DNA of 64,000 nt, taken from assembly GCA_034766995.1 (NCBI GenBank), contig CM068317.1, positions 20,835,714-20,899,713 of the forward strand, given 5' to 3'. This stretch comes from Acanthacorydalis orientalis (taxonomy: Eukaryota; Arthropoda; Insecta; Megaloptera; Corydalidae). The notes beneath the pieces were generated by a model. That model made no database searches and was not told where the DNA came from. It saw only the letters and a list, made by a program, of their open reading frames with translations. Shown piece by piece: positions 24,485-36,888 of the stretch (within the stretch, counting starts at the first letter, position 1; each line of letters starts with the position of its first letter). A program made the position numbers and the translations under genes.

Positions 24485-24689
24485 AACCTGGTAAAACCTA
24501 GAATAAAAAACATATATATCCTTTTTATTCTATCCGTCAGTGAGGTATACTTACTGAACAATGATTCATGCAAATAGATATCACATTACAGTCATCATAA
24601 AATGAACATATTACAAATATAATAATTAAAAAGTATATGTACCTAAATTTGGAAGAGAAAAAGCTTAAGGGATATAATTCCACAATAAA

Positions 24690-24890
24690 GTGAAGAGGTT
24701 GTTTATACTTGCGGGCCCCACACGTGCTCATTTGTTTCGTCAAGTTTACCTGTGCAGTGTTAACACAGAAGGTAAGACGAAACGTGTGTGGTATCAAATT
24801 AATCGACAAAAATCGTTGTACCGTCTTAGAACAACGATATTTGATTCAAGAGTAAGTTGTCATCGCTCGATTTTTATGTTCATGTAAAGG
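24690..24890 (+). other. Unidentified block with an open frame and donor-like site
   Basis: A 65-codon open frame (24690-24887) coincides with a patch of balanced composition. GAAG/GTAAGA at about 24768-24777 resembles a 5' splice site. No family is recognised. It could be an exon of a gene that lies mostly outside the window, or unique noncoding DNA. Confidence 0.25.
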
Positions 24891-25550
24891 TATATATCTA
24901 GTAGTAAGCTGGAACGCATAAATAAATTTTAGTTTTAACTTCAGTTTTGGCTAATCATTCCCACAGTTCACTTTAATTTTTATATTTAACAAAATGTTAA
25001 ATGTTTATGTTAAATCTAAGAACAGCTTCCCATCAATTTTCGAATCAACTCTAAATATACATCATCATATTCTTTATATGGGAGATAAAAAGTAAAAATT
25101 ATGTCGACAAAAGTAATCATTAATTTTTTTTAATAGTATAAACAATTTACTCTTGAGTTTTATTTACAATACTGGATACAGTTATAAATAGAAAACCCAA
25201 TAACAAGTATGAACATACATCTACAATTATATATAGAACATTCTAAATATCATACTTCAGAATAAGATATATTGTTTGCAAAAAAGAACATTACAAAATG
25301 TTGATGCAACTTACTCGACATTTGTAATATTAAATTAAAATTTGTGAACCTTATGTAATATCGACTCACAAAATAGATCATATCAAAAAAAGAAAAATCA
25401 AACAAATATTTTTTTGGTTTTTACAATTGTAGAATCTTTATCAAAAAGCATTATAAACTACGTAATATAATCAGGAACGTATCGCTTATTAGAAAAGGAA
25501 AAAAGTATTACATTTTACCTAAAACACACTGTTGTAAATTTGAATTATTT
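24891..25550. other. A+T-rich noncoding DNA
   Basis: Nothing recognised. Confidence 0.5.
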
Positions 25551-25615
25551 TATATATATATATATTTCAGTTTACGGTGTTTTATATGTTAAGCTTCGAT
25601 TTTGTTATTATTTTC

Positions 25616-25646
<31 letters not shown>
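25551..25646. repeat. Two short (TA)n runs
   Basis: TA runs at 25551-25565 and 25616-25646. Confidence 0.85.
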
Positions 25647-26100
25647 CACACTCATCAAAATGTATAAATGTTGTCTAACTCTTAAATTGTTCCAGACACA
25701 TAACAAAATAAATCGTTGCTTAAATCAATATAATGCATGTTTGTTGTATAAATAAGAAATCTTAAATATTAAATTTGTCAATATTATTTTTTTTCTTCGT
25801 AAATACAACACTCTATTCTTGTTTATTTATTATGTCTAAAAACACGAAGTCTTCTAACTGTACAATCTGTTAGGTTTTAAAATTTACATATTGCACACGT
25901 GCAAATTTTTTTTAAAAAATCTGCAATTTTTAGAATGTTTTATTGCTATATAAAAATTTATATTTTCAAGATTATTAAATATATTTTATTTATATTCACG
26001 TATGTGAAACTGAAAATAGTTATAATTAAAGATTATTTTCAAAAATCCCATGTGATATATATTTTTTATTATAAAAGCATGTTATTTAATAATTTATTCT
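25647..26100. other. A+T-rich noncoding DNA
   Basis: Nothing recognised. Confidence 0.45.
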
Positions 26101-26305
26101 ACTTACATACTCATTTGCGCACACACAAACACACACATACACACGCATACATACATAACCACACACAGCAATACATAGCCACACACATACGCAGAGACAC
26201 ACATGCAGACACATACAGACACACACATACAGTCACACACATACAAACACACACACATGCAGGCACACACACACATACAGGCACACACATCCAGACACAC
26301 ATACA

Positions 26306-26342
<37 letters not shown>

Positions 26343-27032
26343 ACGCACACACACATACAGACACACACACACATACAGACACACACACAAATACAGACAC
26401 ACACACAAATACAGACACACACACAGATACAGACACACACACAGATACAGACACATACAGACACACACAAAGCCAGAAATATAGAGTCAGACACACATAC
26501 TCAGGCAGGCACACACATAACCAGAAACACACACAGGCAGACACACACAGGCAGACATACACACACACACATGCCGACATACACATACACAGGCAGACAC
26601 ACACACAGGCAGACACACACACAGAACCATACACACACACAACCATACACACACACACACAACCATACACACACACAACCATACACACACACACAACCAT
26701 ACACACACACAACCATACACACACATACACAACCATACACACATACACAACCATACACACACAGCAGCACAGACAGTAAACAGAGAAGATGCAGTCAGAG
26801 AGAACACAGTCACAAAATAGGCACACAGATATAGACACAGAGAGAGAGAGAGAGAGAGCAATACACACACAGCAACACACACGGATGCACGCACGCACAC
26901 AAACAATCACACACACACAAACACAACGACAACAATACACACACAACACACAAACACAACGACAACACACACACACACACACAACAACACACACAAAGAT
27001 ACACAAGCAGACACATTCAAACACACACACAT

Positions 27033-27034
<2 letters not shown>
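26101..27034. repeat. CA-rich minisatellite with several sub-arrays
   Basis: Almost every base belongs to CA dinucleotides broken by regular variants. Distinct sub-arrays are visible: ACAGACACACACACAAAT-type units (about 26370-26460), GGCAGACACACACA units (26500-26620), eight CCATACACACACA units (26634-26760), a GA run (26838-26858) and AACACAACGACAACA units (26920-26970). The 311-codon plus frame and the long Cys/Val-rich minus frames are read-through of the repeat and not genes. Confidence 0.95.
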
Positions 27035-27071
<37 letters not shown>

Positions 27072-27097
27072 ATTTATATATATATATATATATATAA
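27035..27097. repeat. (TA)n microsatellite
   Basis: TA run continuing from the CA-rich array, with TGTGTGTATT in the middle. Confidence 0.95.
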
Positions 27098-28066
27098 AGT
27101 GCTTTATAGTGTTTATAAATTTTCACATGAATTCGATACAAGCAAAATTAATAGTAGTTTTTGGAAATATATTGTATTTTTCATGATACATTTTTAACAC
27201 ATAAATAAAGTTTAAATTACCTCTAGTAGTGAAAATGATTTTTTGACTTAATTTAACATTAAGAATGTTTTTCTCTTTATTTAAAAACTTAAGACTAAGT
27301 AAATTCAAAGTGTAAATAAATATATCAAAATATTCATCATTTCATTCTCCTTTTTTAAATATAAAGCAAACAGTAATATTGTTATTGTTATGGGTGTTAT
27401 TGACACATCTTCATTTATTTAAAAATTATACGATTACTAAATGTTGTGGTGTCTCAATTTAGTGATCATGAAGAGAAAATATTTCTTTTCAGATTAACTA
27501 CATTGAAAAAATGTATGACATTTAAATATCTTATAAATTTTAAATAATTAAATGAAAGTAAACAACATATTCCTCGTCGACAATTTTATTGTTTTCCATA
27601 CGTTAAAACTTGAGATTTTACACTGGCAAATTTTCTCAAATATTTCAGGTATTCTTGTGTTTCTCTGGTATTCACTTTACGTATCGTAACTAATCACATG
27701 AGTAATTCAAAAGTCATAATCCAAGTCTAGAGATCACCAGGATAACAAGTGTTTGTCCTTCGTTCTTTTCAGACACTAACTTAAATATTAACGTGAAACA
27801 TTACAATTACTAAATTCAAAGTCATTAAATGTGAAAAGAACTATTTGAAAATATTTTTAAAATAAAGCGTCTGAGGTTACAATTCATTAATATTTATAAA
27901 TTATAAAATAATTTCAACTCGATGTAATTAATGCCGTTTTGTACTCTACATTATTTATTCGCTTCTTTGCATGCAAAAGTGTTTAACAAATAAGTTGTTT
28001 GAAAAAGAATACTGAGCTCCTGTTAATATTAAATTTGAAATTTCACATTAAATATTATTATTAATA
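27098..28066. other. A+T-rich noncoding DNA
   Basis: Nothing recognised. Confidence 0.5.

Positions 28067-28144
<78 letters not shown>
28067..28144. repeat. (CA)n(TA)n microsatellite
   Basis: ACACACAC followed by about 65 bp of TA. Confidence 0.95.
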
Positions 28145-28147
<3 letters not shown>

Positions 28148-28206
28148 TTAATTAACAAATATCCAAATAATAAAATTCATGAGTTTTAGTATTATTGCAC
28201 TTACTA

Positions 28207-29347
28207 TTAGGTTGGTGCAAAAATAATTGGAGTTTTACGTATAGAGTATAAAGACCCATATATCAGTTAAAAATTATATTTAAGGAATTAACGAATTCAT
28301 CGAAATCGCTTTGAGCTGATGCTTAATCTTCTCTCTCGTAGGAAATTACTCGCATGTTTAAAAAATGACAATCGGTCGGAGACAGGACCGGAGAATAAAG
28401 TGGGTGATATAAGGTTTCATAACCCAGTTCATTTCATTTTTTTAGTCATTTGTAAGACGTGTTGTTGGACGTTGTCATGAGGAAGAATTGGTCCTATTCG
28501 ATTGACTAATGCTGGCCATAAACGATGCGATTTCACATGTATTTTTTTCAATTTTCTGACAATATTTGTCTGCTGTTATTGTTTCACCAGGATTTGAGAA
28601 GTTGTAGTAAATAATGCCACTTGATAATCACCAAACAGTGACCATAATATTTTTTTCATGAATCTTCGTCTTGGGAAACTGTTTTGGTGCTTCTCCTCGG
28701 TCTAACCACTGTGATGAACGTTTACGATTGTTGAATAGAATCCACTTTTCATCACATTTGACAATTCGATCAAGAAAGGGATCATTTTTATTAGCCAAAA
28801 GAAGCGCAGAGAAGACTTTGTATCACTGAATTGCTTGGTGTTCGTTTAATTCAAACGGCATCCATTTATCCAGCTTTTTTGTTTTTCCAATTTTGAGTTG
28901 TTCTTCCACCTCTCAAGTTGTTTTACATGGATCCGCTTCAATAATAGTTCTTAAATCATTATTGTCTATAGCTGAAGGATATCCACGACCCTCTTCATCA
29001 TCAAGGCTTTCGTTCCCATTACGAATTTTTTGGAACCAGTATTGAGCTGTACGTTCACTAATTGACTCTTTGCCACAAACAAATTTGATATTTCGAGCAG
29101 TTTATGTTGCTTTACGTCCCAATTTAAACTCATACAACCAAATCGCACGAATTTACTTTTTTCCATAAGTAATTTAAGAAATTATATCCTAAAGAATGAA
29201 AACAATAGTCATCAACTGAATTCAGTTGTGCTAAATTCATTGTTTACAATAATGTATCACATGACTATAACAAAATATAACGGTAACTAGAAAAATCGAC
29301 GCCAAAGTTAAAATGACAAAAACTACAAATATTTTTCACCAACCTAA
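28207..29347 (-). mobile_element. Hsmar1-like mariner, near full length, D3 mutated to Val
   Basis: The terminal repeats begin TTAGGTTGGTGCAAAAATAA (left) and TTAGGTTGGTGAAAAATATT (complement, right end 29347), flanked by TA on both sides. On the minus strand the coding region starts with MEKSKFVRF (29166) and is broken by frameshifts. D1 is present in KCDEKWIL (about 28735-28760) and D2 in PHDN (about 28477-28488). The third catalytic motif reads YSPVLSPTD instead of YSPDLSPTD: the codon at 28386-28388 (complement GTC) is Val. The 1141-bp length is slightly short of the usual 1.3 kb. The protein resembles the Hsmar1 (cecropia/mellifera) group. Inactive. Confidence 0.9.
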
Positions 29348-29831
29348 TATTTTACATTCTTGTAAAAGGTAATTTTTGATCCAATTGTATGCTTTGTTGA
29401 AGAGGACCGTCTTTGATAAAGAAACAAGTAAATTCTGCAAGTTTAACACCTTGGAACTTATTCTTGTTTTAAATGTCTTTCTTGACCGAAAATTTAGATA
29501 CTTGTTTCCTTTGTTTTGTTAATCTTATTAATTTGTAATCACAACTCTTAGTTTATAATTTTTTCAGATATTACAATGTAATATGTTGCGCTTGTTCTGA
29601 CTTTTTTATGTACTTCGTATCAATCATGATTTTTTTATTTCAATACTAATTGCTACTACTATTCTGTAAAAGATTGTGCTATGATTAATCTCTTATTTTA
29701 CAACAAATTAATTATAAGACTTAGTAAGCATTATTAACAGTTTTTTTGGGTGAATATAACTAAGAAGCTTTTTACATTATTTTCAACTTGAATAATAAAA
29801 ACACACTGAAATTTAAACTTTATTCAGTGAC
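29348..29831. other. A+T-rich noncoding DNA
   Basis: Nothing recognised. Confidence 0.5.
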
Positions 29832-29833
29832 TA

Positions 29834-29887
<54 letters not shown>

Positions 29888-29899
29888 GTGTGTGTGTGT
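29832..29899. repeat. (TA)n(TG)n microsatellite
   Basis: TA run with one TACATA break, ending in TGTGTGTGT. Confidence 0.95.
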
Positions 29900-30039
29900 A
29901 AATGCATTTCTAATTTGTGTCGGTATGTGTTAAATATCTGCACAGAATCATTAGTCAGAGTGAGTTTCTTCGAGTCCTTATTTCATGGAAAACATGTCTA
30001 AATATGCATTTCATCCCTGCACATTATCCCGTATGTATG

Positions 30040-30475
30040 TGAATGCAAGGCGAGGAACACGTTCTTGATAAACATGGTCATTGTCGTGCCAGAATGACTG
30101 GAAATCGCGAATCTTCCATCCTCGTTCGTCGAGCGCGTGGCATACACGATGTACGATTGTGGGCTCTGCGCGGTAGGTATATCGTTAGCTCACTCTGCAG
30201 CCGCCGTTGTTGCGGCCACTGTGCAGTTCCCACGACGTTGGTGCGTGGTGGACTCGGCGCGGTCACGGGGGCGCCGGGGGCCCAGCGCTAGTGGCAGCGG
30301 CGGCATGGGAGCAGCGCGGTCGCGCGGTGGTAAACGCTCAGGCTGCCGCTGCCGCCGAGCGCGGGTACAGCCCGCGGAGAAAGCAGACATAATACCGCAT
30401 TACACGTGCTTCACTCAAACTGAATATGAGATGGATCTAGTAACCCGTGTACCGGTGTTATTTTTAACTCTATGA
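30040..30475. promoter_or_regulatory. CpG-rich island, candidate host promoter or first exon
   Basis: The base composition changes abruptly. By hand count 30241-30360 is about 77-80% G+C with 19 CpG in 120 bases, inside a window otherwise very A+T-rich. Open frames on both strands (for example 30137-30475 plus, 30043-30291 plus) reflect the lack of A+T-rich stops; none shows a known domain. The ATG at 30305 lies in a GCGGCATGG context. CGCGGGTACAGCCCGCG at about 30360-30376 is a hairpin with a 6-bp stem. Retained CpG in an A+T-rich insect-like genome suggests an unmethylated promoter or 5'UTR. A recent foreign insertion or a GC-rich repeat is an alternative. Confidence 0.45.
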
Positions 30476-30529
30476 TAACATCCGAGGAAAATTTCGTGTG
30501 TGGAATTACATTGAGATTGGATGTGTTCG

Positions 30530-30640
30530 ATGAAAGATGATTATCTGTCCGATCGGCCGAACTAATCGGACGATCGGACGATCTTTCTCAATCGCTAGCC
30601 GTCGTTCTTTCATTCGTTGTGTGCGTCTTTCGGAAGTTTT
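30530..30640. other. Secondary CpG-containing patch
   Basis: A CGATCGGACGATC-type stretch with short tandem ATCGGACG units (about 30569-30585) lies about 100 bp beyond the CpG island. It may be part of the same regulatory region. Confidence 0.3.
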
Positions 30641-30694
30641 TGAAAATACAAACGTGTGATTTTCGAAATTGACATTATATAATAACATCTTTAT

Positions 30695-30697
<3 letters not shown>

Positions 30698-30739
<42 letters not shown>
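30698..30739. repeat. (TA)n microsatellite
   Basis: Uninterrupted TA run. Confidence 0.95.
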
Positions 30740-30742
<3 letters not shown>

Positions 30743-31225
30743 TATGTATTTACTAATTGCATGATTCTTTTTTTTACATTTGTTCATTAAATGTCAATAG
30801 CTGATATTTTAAACTAAAAACTGAAATATTTTACCATTTAGGAAATGTTTTTTTTATTACAATTGATAAAAAAATATTTATTGGCATTTGTTTATTATAT
30901 GAAAACAATTATTTATCTGTACCTGATTTAAATTCGTCCAAAACTTGGGCCCAGCCCTATTCTTTACTTGTACATACATTTAATATGTTAAAATGCAGTC
31001 TTTCTTTATATATTCTTTAAGAATGTTTCCAAGTACAATAAAGTTGATGTTTACATTATTATTAAATATTTTTTTTGCCAAAGTTTTATTTTACTAAAAG
31101 TATCCACACACAATAAATATACTTAAATATTTTTTATCGAAATAATAATCTTTTAATGAAATTGTCTTATTTCCAATAATCAAAATTAAAATTCTGTCAC
31201 TGTATAATTTGAATTTCTAAATTAC
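30740..31225. other. A+T-rich noncoding DNA
   Basis: Nothing recognised. Confidence 0.5.
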
Positions 31226-31626
31226 ATAAAGAGTTTCAGTTGGTCGTTATGAACAAAACAAGGATTCCCACGACCATCTTCAAGGCTCTCGTTCCCAGCA
31301 CGAAATTTTTGGAACCACCATTGCACCGTACATTTCTTAATAGTACTCACACCAAAAGTATCGTTTAACTTACAAGCGGCTGCTTTACCAGCCGTTTTGA
31401 ACTCATACAAAAATTTGAGTTCATTACTTGATTTCTGTCTTTAATTAAATAACTCAATTTGAAGCAAAATTAATAATTAAGCAAAAGTTGATGTTACCAA
31501 AATACAGACCAAAAATGCTTTTTAAAATAATATTAACATAAATACGATGAAATGACAATTTCATTGAAAAAAAATAAGGTTAGAATTCAGAACACAAAAA
31601 ATGAAATAATTTTTCTACCAACCTAA
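31226..31626 (-). mobile_element. Mariner 5' fragment (TTAGGTTGGTAGAAAA lineage)
   Basis: One terminal repeat is present, the complement of ATTTTTCTACCAACCTAA ending at 31626 and followed by TA. Reading inward on the minus strand gives the N-terminal DNA-binding part: MYEFKTAGKAAACKLNDTFG, then TVQWWFQKFRAGNESLEDGRG, typical of the helix-turn-helix region of Hsmar1-type transposases. Similarity stops near 31226 without the second terminal repeat, so the copy is truncated. Confidence 0.8.
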
Positions 31627-32187
31627 TACATTCAGCCTCTTTATAAAAAAAATAATAGTAAATATTGACTCTGTTCAATATCAAAAACTTAAAAAATATA
31701 AAACTAATATATCATGCCACGCAGTTTACCTGTATTAAAATTAATGGGACACACGATTGAAAATATACAAAAAAGAAACAATGGAAATGAAATACATAAT
31801 ATAAATTTTCATTTTTATTCTTTTTTGCCAATAATTAATTTACCAAACACGAAAAATAAAAATATACGCCGAACTGGTATATCCAAAATTCGATGATAAT
31901 CAAAATTTGTATTATATTTTTCAACATTACATGTTTTTTCTACACCTTAGCACTCTCAGAATAACATCCCCCATCAACATGCACTTAAGCAGCAATCAAA
32001 ATATTAATAATCAATTATTTATGTTTCGATTTTCAAGTTGTTTTATTTTGAGATTATTTAAGATTATACTTTTATATCTACTGATAATTTATGCTGAAAG
32101 TTAAACAAATCAATTAGGTTTTTCTGTTTGCTACTATATCTGTATATAGATCTCTCTTCTGTCTCGCCTTTTCTCTTTCTCCCTCTT

Positions 32188-32188
<1 letters not shown>
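31627..32188. other. A+T-rich noncoding DNA
   Basis: Nothing recognised. The open frames at 31714-31896 and 31907-32104 have no family features. Confidence 0.45.

Positions 32189-32256
<68 letters not shown>
32189..32256. repeat. (TA)n microsatellite
   Basis: TA run preceded by a pyrimidine-rich CTCTTTCTCCCTC stretch. Confidence 0.95.
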
Positions 32257-32259
<3 letters not shown>

Positions 32260-32904
32260 ACTGTGTACTTCTTTAAGTGTAATCCGTTCAGATCTGTTAA
32301 CTCTATTGTTTTTATCTAATTATTTTTTAATTTTTAAATAAATTGTATAAAAAAATGTGTAAAATATATTACCCATTAATCATTTTTTTTATTATATTTA
32401 AGGGCACGATTCGATACAACTAAAAAGATATTTGAAAATTTCAAAAAAATTTTTTAATGTAATAATAATTTCTTTCTTTTCAGACATATTACAACAGGCA
32501 TGTTCAACTATACGGTATGTTTTATAACATCTAAGAAAAAAGGTAATACAAATTCATTTATATTAAATTTCACATCAAGTCTAAGCTTTATGAAAGTGTT
32601 GATCTGTATGTGTTTTTACTTAGAATATCATGCCATTAATTTAAAAATTCATATTTATTATTATGGAATTTTGTTTAATAATTTGAAATGATATGTATAC
32701 TATACACTATATCAATATTGTTTACAGTTTGAGTAATAGTTTTTAACTAATTAGTCTTATACCTTTTCCAAATGAATTCAATCATTCTCGTGATCTACCG
32801 AATGAATAAATATCCATGTAAATTAATTCGTACATTTTTTTTATACGACTGATGTACTCTTCCATCTCATAAAATAATCAAGCATGTAGTTTAATGTGCA
32901 ATTA
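32257..32904. other. A+T-rich noncoding DNA
   Basis: Nothing recognised. The open frame at 32500-32691 has no family features. Confidence 0.45.
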
Positions 32905-33200
32905 AGGCATTCGCATTCTTAAGCGTGTTAAGACGCGAGCGACTCCCGCAGAGGAGTGCGCTGTCTTCGGGACGCCATGCTGGTACTACCGGGCTTGGCC
33001 ACGACCTGGAAGGCGTAACGTAGGTGCCGTGTAGTACAGCTGCTACTGGCCCGCGCTATACAACACATATATACAACACTTACGTGACCAATTCTCAGCA
33101 TAGTTTTAATTAATTTCCGTCCAGATCAGAGCAAACGAAACGCTTACACGTGATTCGAATATCATTCGCGAGGTCCTGTTAAAACTCCCCTCAGGTATAT
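32905..33200. promoter_or_regulatory. Higher G+C block, candidate 5' exon or regulatory element
   Basis: Balanced, CpG-containing sequence (for example GACGCGAGCGACTCCCGC, about 32932-32949) in A+T-rich surroundings. It ends CCCCTCAG/GTATAT at about 33187-33200, which resembles a 5' splice site on the plus strand. No long open frame or known protein motif is present, so a noncoding first exon or enhancer-like element is more likely than coding sequence. Its distance of about 2.5 kb from the CpG island would fit one locus, but that is inference. Confidence 0.35.
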
Positions 33201-34398
33201 TCTTTTTCATATAAAATACAAAGTAATTGATTTTTTTGTCTAAAGAAACATATGACAGGTGCTAGTACTAATATCATATCTGAAGACTAACTGTTCATAA
33301 TTTAACCTTAAGTTTATTTTTTAGATACACTTGTATTTAGATAATTGTCTAAAATACAAGTATATATTCTACAACCTGTCATATTAATTTAAAACGTTTT
33401 GTCAAGTAGTGATTTAAAAATATTATTATTTAAAATATTATTAAAAATGTTTATCAATATTATTATCAATAATTTACGTTATTAAATAACCTCGTTATTT
33501 ATTTAATATATAAAATTTTTTTTAAAAAAATCAGTTTATATGATACAGGATATTAATAAAATTACATTTAGTTTATTACATTGATGATTTTAATTCATCA
33601 TTTAATATCACTAATCTATGTATATCTACGTGAAGTTTCAAAAACTGAAAAAAATGCAATCCAACCTAATGTAAAATAACAACATTAGTGAACTACAATA
33701 AAAGAAACACAATTTTTTATCAAAAATTGTATATAATTAGAATTTTTTCATCTATATACAATAAGTAGATCTATTAATTTGAATGTTTATAAAATAAATT
33801 TATTTACACTTATATATATTTATTTACAACATTTTCGCTCTAATAATCATTTGAATTGATTTATTTTGCTTAGTTATATCTAATGTCAATTCAGAGAAAT
33901 ATAAATAAAAAAATCTCAGAAATAACAAAAAAAATTTTAATCAAAAATGTGCAATATTAGAATATTGGTTATTTTTAATAAAATGAATGTTAATTTTTGA
34001 AGAAGTGAAAAATTAATTTTTGAAAATAATTAAAATTACATATATTGTAGTCTACCTCTTTGGCACATAGATTGTAAAAGTGATTTAAATAATACTAATC
34101 AGGAAAATTCTTGCTTGAATTATAAAGCAATAAACATTACATTTTATTTATAGCAATGTTTACGATATTTTTGCTCACTAACATGCTGTCAATTTTTTAT
34201 TCGAAGAATACCTTTGTTTCCAATTTGATATTAAATAACGATTTCTATTTCTGAATAGAACTTGTTCCAGTTCGTATACTAAATATTAAATAACTTTTTC
34301 CTTAAATTAAAATGTAAGTTTTTTAGTTCTAATTTACTTAACTTACTAACTGGAGATAGAATTTCTAATTGATATAGTTTCGTTTTTTTTTAAATATC
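33201..34398. other. A+T-rich noncoding DNA with a short hairpin
   Basis: Only an imperfect inverted repeat at about 33324-33364 (ACTTGTATTTAGA paired with TCTAAAATACAAGT) stands out. Confidence 0.45.
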
Positions 34399-34498
34399 AG
34401 GGAGCTCTGCCTCCTACTCGCTACGACCCTCGGGTGATCCACCCTAGCTCGCTTTGCTCGCCAACTCGCTCTTGTATTGCACATATTCGCTCAATATC

Positions 34499-34554
<56 letters not shown>

Positions 34555-34607
34555 AGTATATCTACACAACCATTCTCTCAGATATATTGCAACGTAGTTA
34601 TTTTATA

Positions 34608-34673
<66 letters not shown>

Positions 34674-34696
34674 GTATGTTAGAATGTCTATATAAT
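34399..34696. repeat. GC-block dispersed repeat, copy C, with internal (TA)n
   Basis: It starts GGGAGCTCTGCCTCC (a hairpin) and CTACTCGCTA, continues with GCTCGCTTTGCTCGCC, then a TA tract (34502-34551), CAGATATATTGCAACGTAG (34579), a second TA/TATG tract (34611-34680) and TTAGAATGTCTATATAA. The same module order is found in copy A at 9833-10055, so the microsatellite tracts belong to the repeat. Confidence 0.6.
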
Positions 34697-35533
34697 GACT
34701 CTAACAGTTATATTACAACATAATTGTTTTATAAACTCACATATTTCATCGTAGTTGTTATGATTCTAATATCATAATTTTTCGTGAAAATTTCGTGTAC
34801 CTTTGAGTGTCATCGTTAATAATAATTTAATACAAAATCTATACATGTTTTTTTTTAAAAATTTATGTAAATTTTTTGAAAATTAAGGAATATTTTTTTA
34901 TATATAATTTTAGATAGATAATAGATAGATAATTTTTTTACATATTTTTTTAATATGTATTTATTTTTTAAGAGTTCATGAAAATGAAAAAAAATATTTT
35001 CTCAGTATTCGATTAAATATTTATTCATTAGTTTAATTCAATTATTTTGTATTTCTGTTGAAATCGGAAAAAACTGGAAGTTTGCATGCATAGAGAAAAA
35101 AAGTAATATGTAAATATTGCATTTGACAAAAATCTAAATTACTAAATTATTAGAATATACCTGGAAGAAAATAATAAAATTTAGTATATAAAATACAAGA
35201 AAAGAATAATTAAGAGCTGTCATAAAAATAAGATGCTGGTGCTTAATGAATTCAAATATTACACAAATATATTGAATAACTCGATCATGAGACATATTTC
35301 ATACCGTAAATTAATATTTCCACTTTTTATTTTACTTCTAAAATGTTAAGAATTGTCAATTAATAGATATTTCATATTAATTTGATCAATCTACTAGAAT
35401 GGAAACATAAATTCTTCAAATAATTTTCTTTGTAATAATAAAATTTTGTAATAATGAAAATTTAGTAAACAAATTCCAGGAAATATTTTTTATTAAATTT
35501 TACAAAAGTAAATAAAATTAAATAAATTTCATT
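34697..35533. other. A+T-rich noncoding DNA
   Basis: Nothing recognised. Confidence 0.5.
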
Positions 35534-35567
35534 AATATATATGTATATATATATATATATGTATATG

Positions 35568-35603
<36 letters not shown>
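35534..35603. repeat. (TA)n(GA)n compound microsatellite
   Basis: TA/TATG run passing into a 22-base GA run. Confidence 0.95.
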
Positions 35604-36452
35604 ATTATCAATTAACGACAAATAATAATCATTTAAATGACTCATTCTCTATGAAGTATTTCTTTCAATACTTTTATATAACATACATGTCTACCAGAAA
35701 CATGCATAAAATAAAAAATATATTACCTTTATAAATATAAATCATATATTTTTATAATAAGAGGTTTGTCCTATGAAATTTAAGAAACAAAATCCACAAC
35801 TATAAAAATTTATGATTTGTTTTTATACAACGTATAGATTATACCGAATGTATACATTTTTGTAGCAAACATGTTCCTAGTGTAAACGCATTTTTGTCAT
35901 AAATACAATAAGAATGTTTTTTTTTAAAAAAAACCATGTGCTAATAAAATATGACGCTGTCAAATAATTTTTTATAAAAGAAAATAATTAGACTTATAGC
36001 CACAATAGCATTTATTTACATGTAAATATATAAAAAGTATGACATTTCAATAGTGATATTCCTAATTTTGTGTTGTTCATAATTGTCTTATATTTTATTA
36101 AATTATTTTCGTACCTTTTGAATCCATACTTATTAATAAAAAAAAATAAAAATGCACAAATTATAAACACGAAAATAAATTATAAACATTGAGTTGATTT
36201 TCACATAATTAATTGTAGTCGATTTTTAGTTCCATTAAGAGTTAATCACATAACATGTAAATGAACGATCACAAAGAATCCAATTCATTTTTAACATTTA
36301 TCTTTTTGAATATCTTGTTACAGTTCAACTAAATATTTTTCTTTGCCAATTAAATATAATTAATAATGTTTACAACTCCTTTAAATAAATGGTTTGTTAT
36401 GATAAAATTAATTTCCATAATTGATCACTAGTGCATTTTTTAAAATTTGTTA
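35604..36452. other. A+T-rich noncoding DNA
   Basis: Nothing recognised. Confidence 0.5.

Positions 36453-36489
<37 letters not shown>
36453..36489. repeat. (TA)n microsatellite
   Basis: Uninterrupted TA run. Confidence 0.9.
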
Positions 36490-36495
<6 letters not shown>

Positions 36496-36636
36496 GTATT
36501 TATATATATTTCTCTGGTATGTTATCTCCATAACAGAACTAGTCATTCGGTATATCTTATCACATTTTTCACCCATTAACGTTCACTCCCTTACAGTTTA
36601 TAGAATACTCTACAAGATAACATAAGAAGAGGCTCT

Positions 36637-36638
<2 letters not shown>

Positions 36639-36677
<39 letters not shown>

Positions 36678-36687
36678 ATATATATAC
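36639..36687. repeat. (TA)n microsatellite
   Basis: TA run ending in CATGTATG variants. Confidence 0.9.
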
Positions 36688-36888
36688 CTGTATAAAAATT
36701 ACGAAAGTAAATAGTAAAATAAAAAGAAATAGTTTTTACTGTTATTTTTTCTTTGTGAATACATTCTTTATTTTATCTTTTCATAGATTAAAAATTTTAA
36801 GGAGGAACATTCAATTTTCTTTAGCGAAAGATTATGAGCAAAGCCCTGTGATTACAATTCCTTATTAGTCAATTCGATAAGCCTGGCT

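Noticed and set aside
26370..26760. CRISPR-like regular repeats
   Set aside because: The units are contiguous CA-rich minisatellite variants without unique spacers, and the DNA is eukaryotic.
25899..26834. 311-codon open frame on the plus strand and long Cys/Val-rich frames on the minus strand
   Set aside because: They are read-through of the CA-rich minisatellite (Thr-His or Val-Cys periodicity) with no domain.
30137..30475. 112-codon frame in the CpG island as a protein-coding gene
   Set aside because: Frames are open on both strands because stops are rare in G+C-rich DNA; Arg/Ala/Gly-rich with no recognisable domain or codon evidence.
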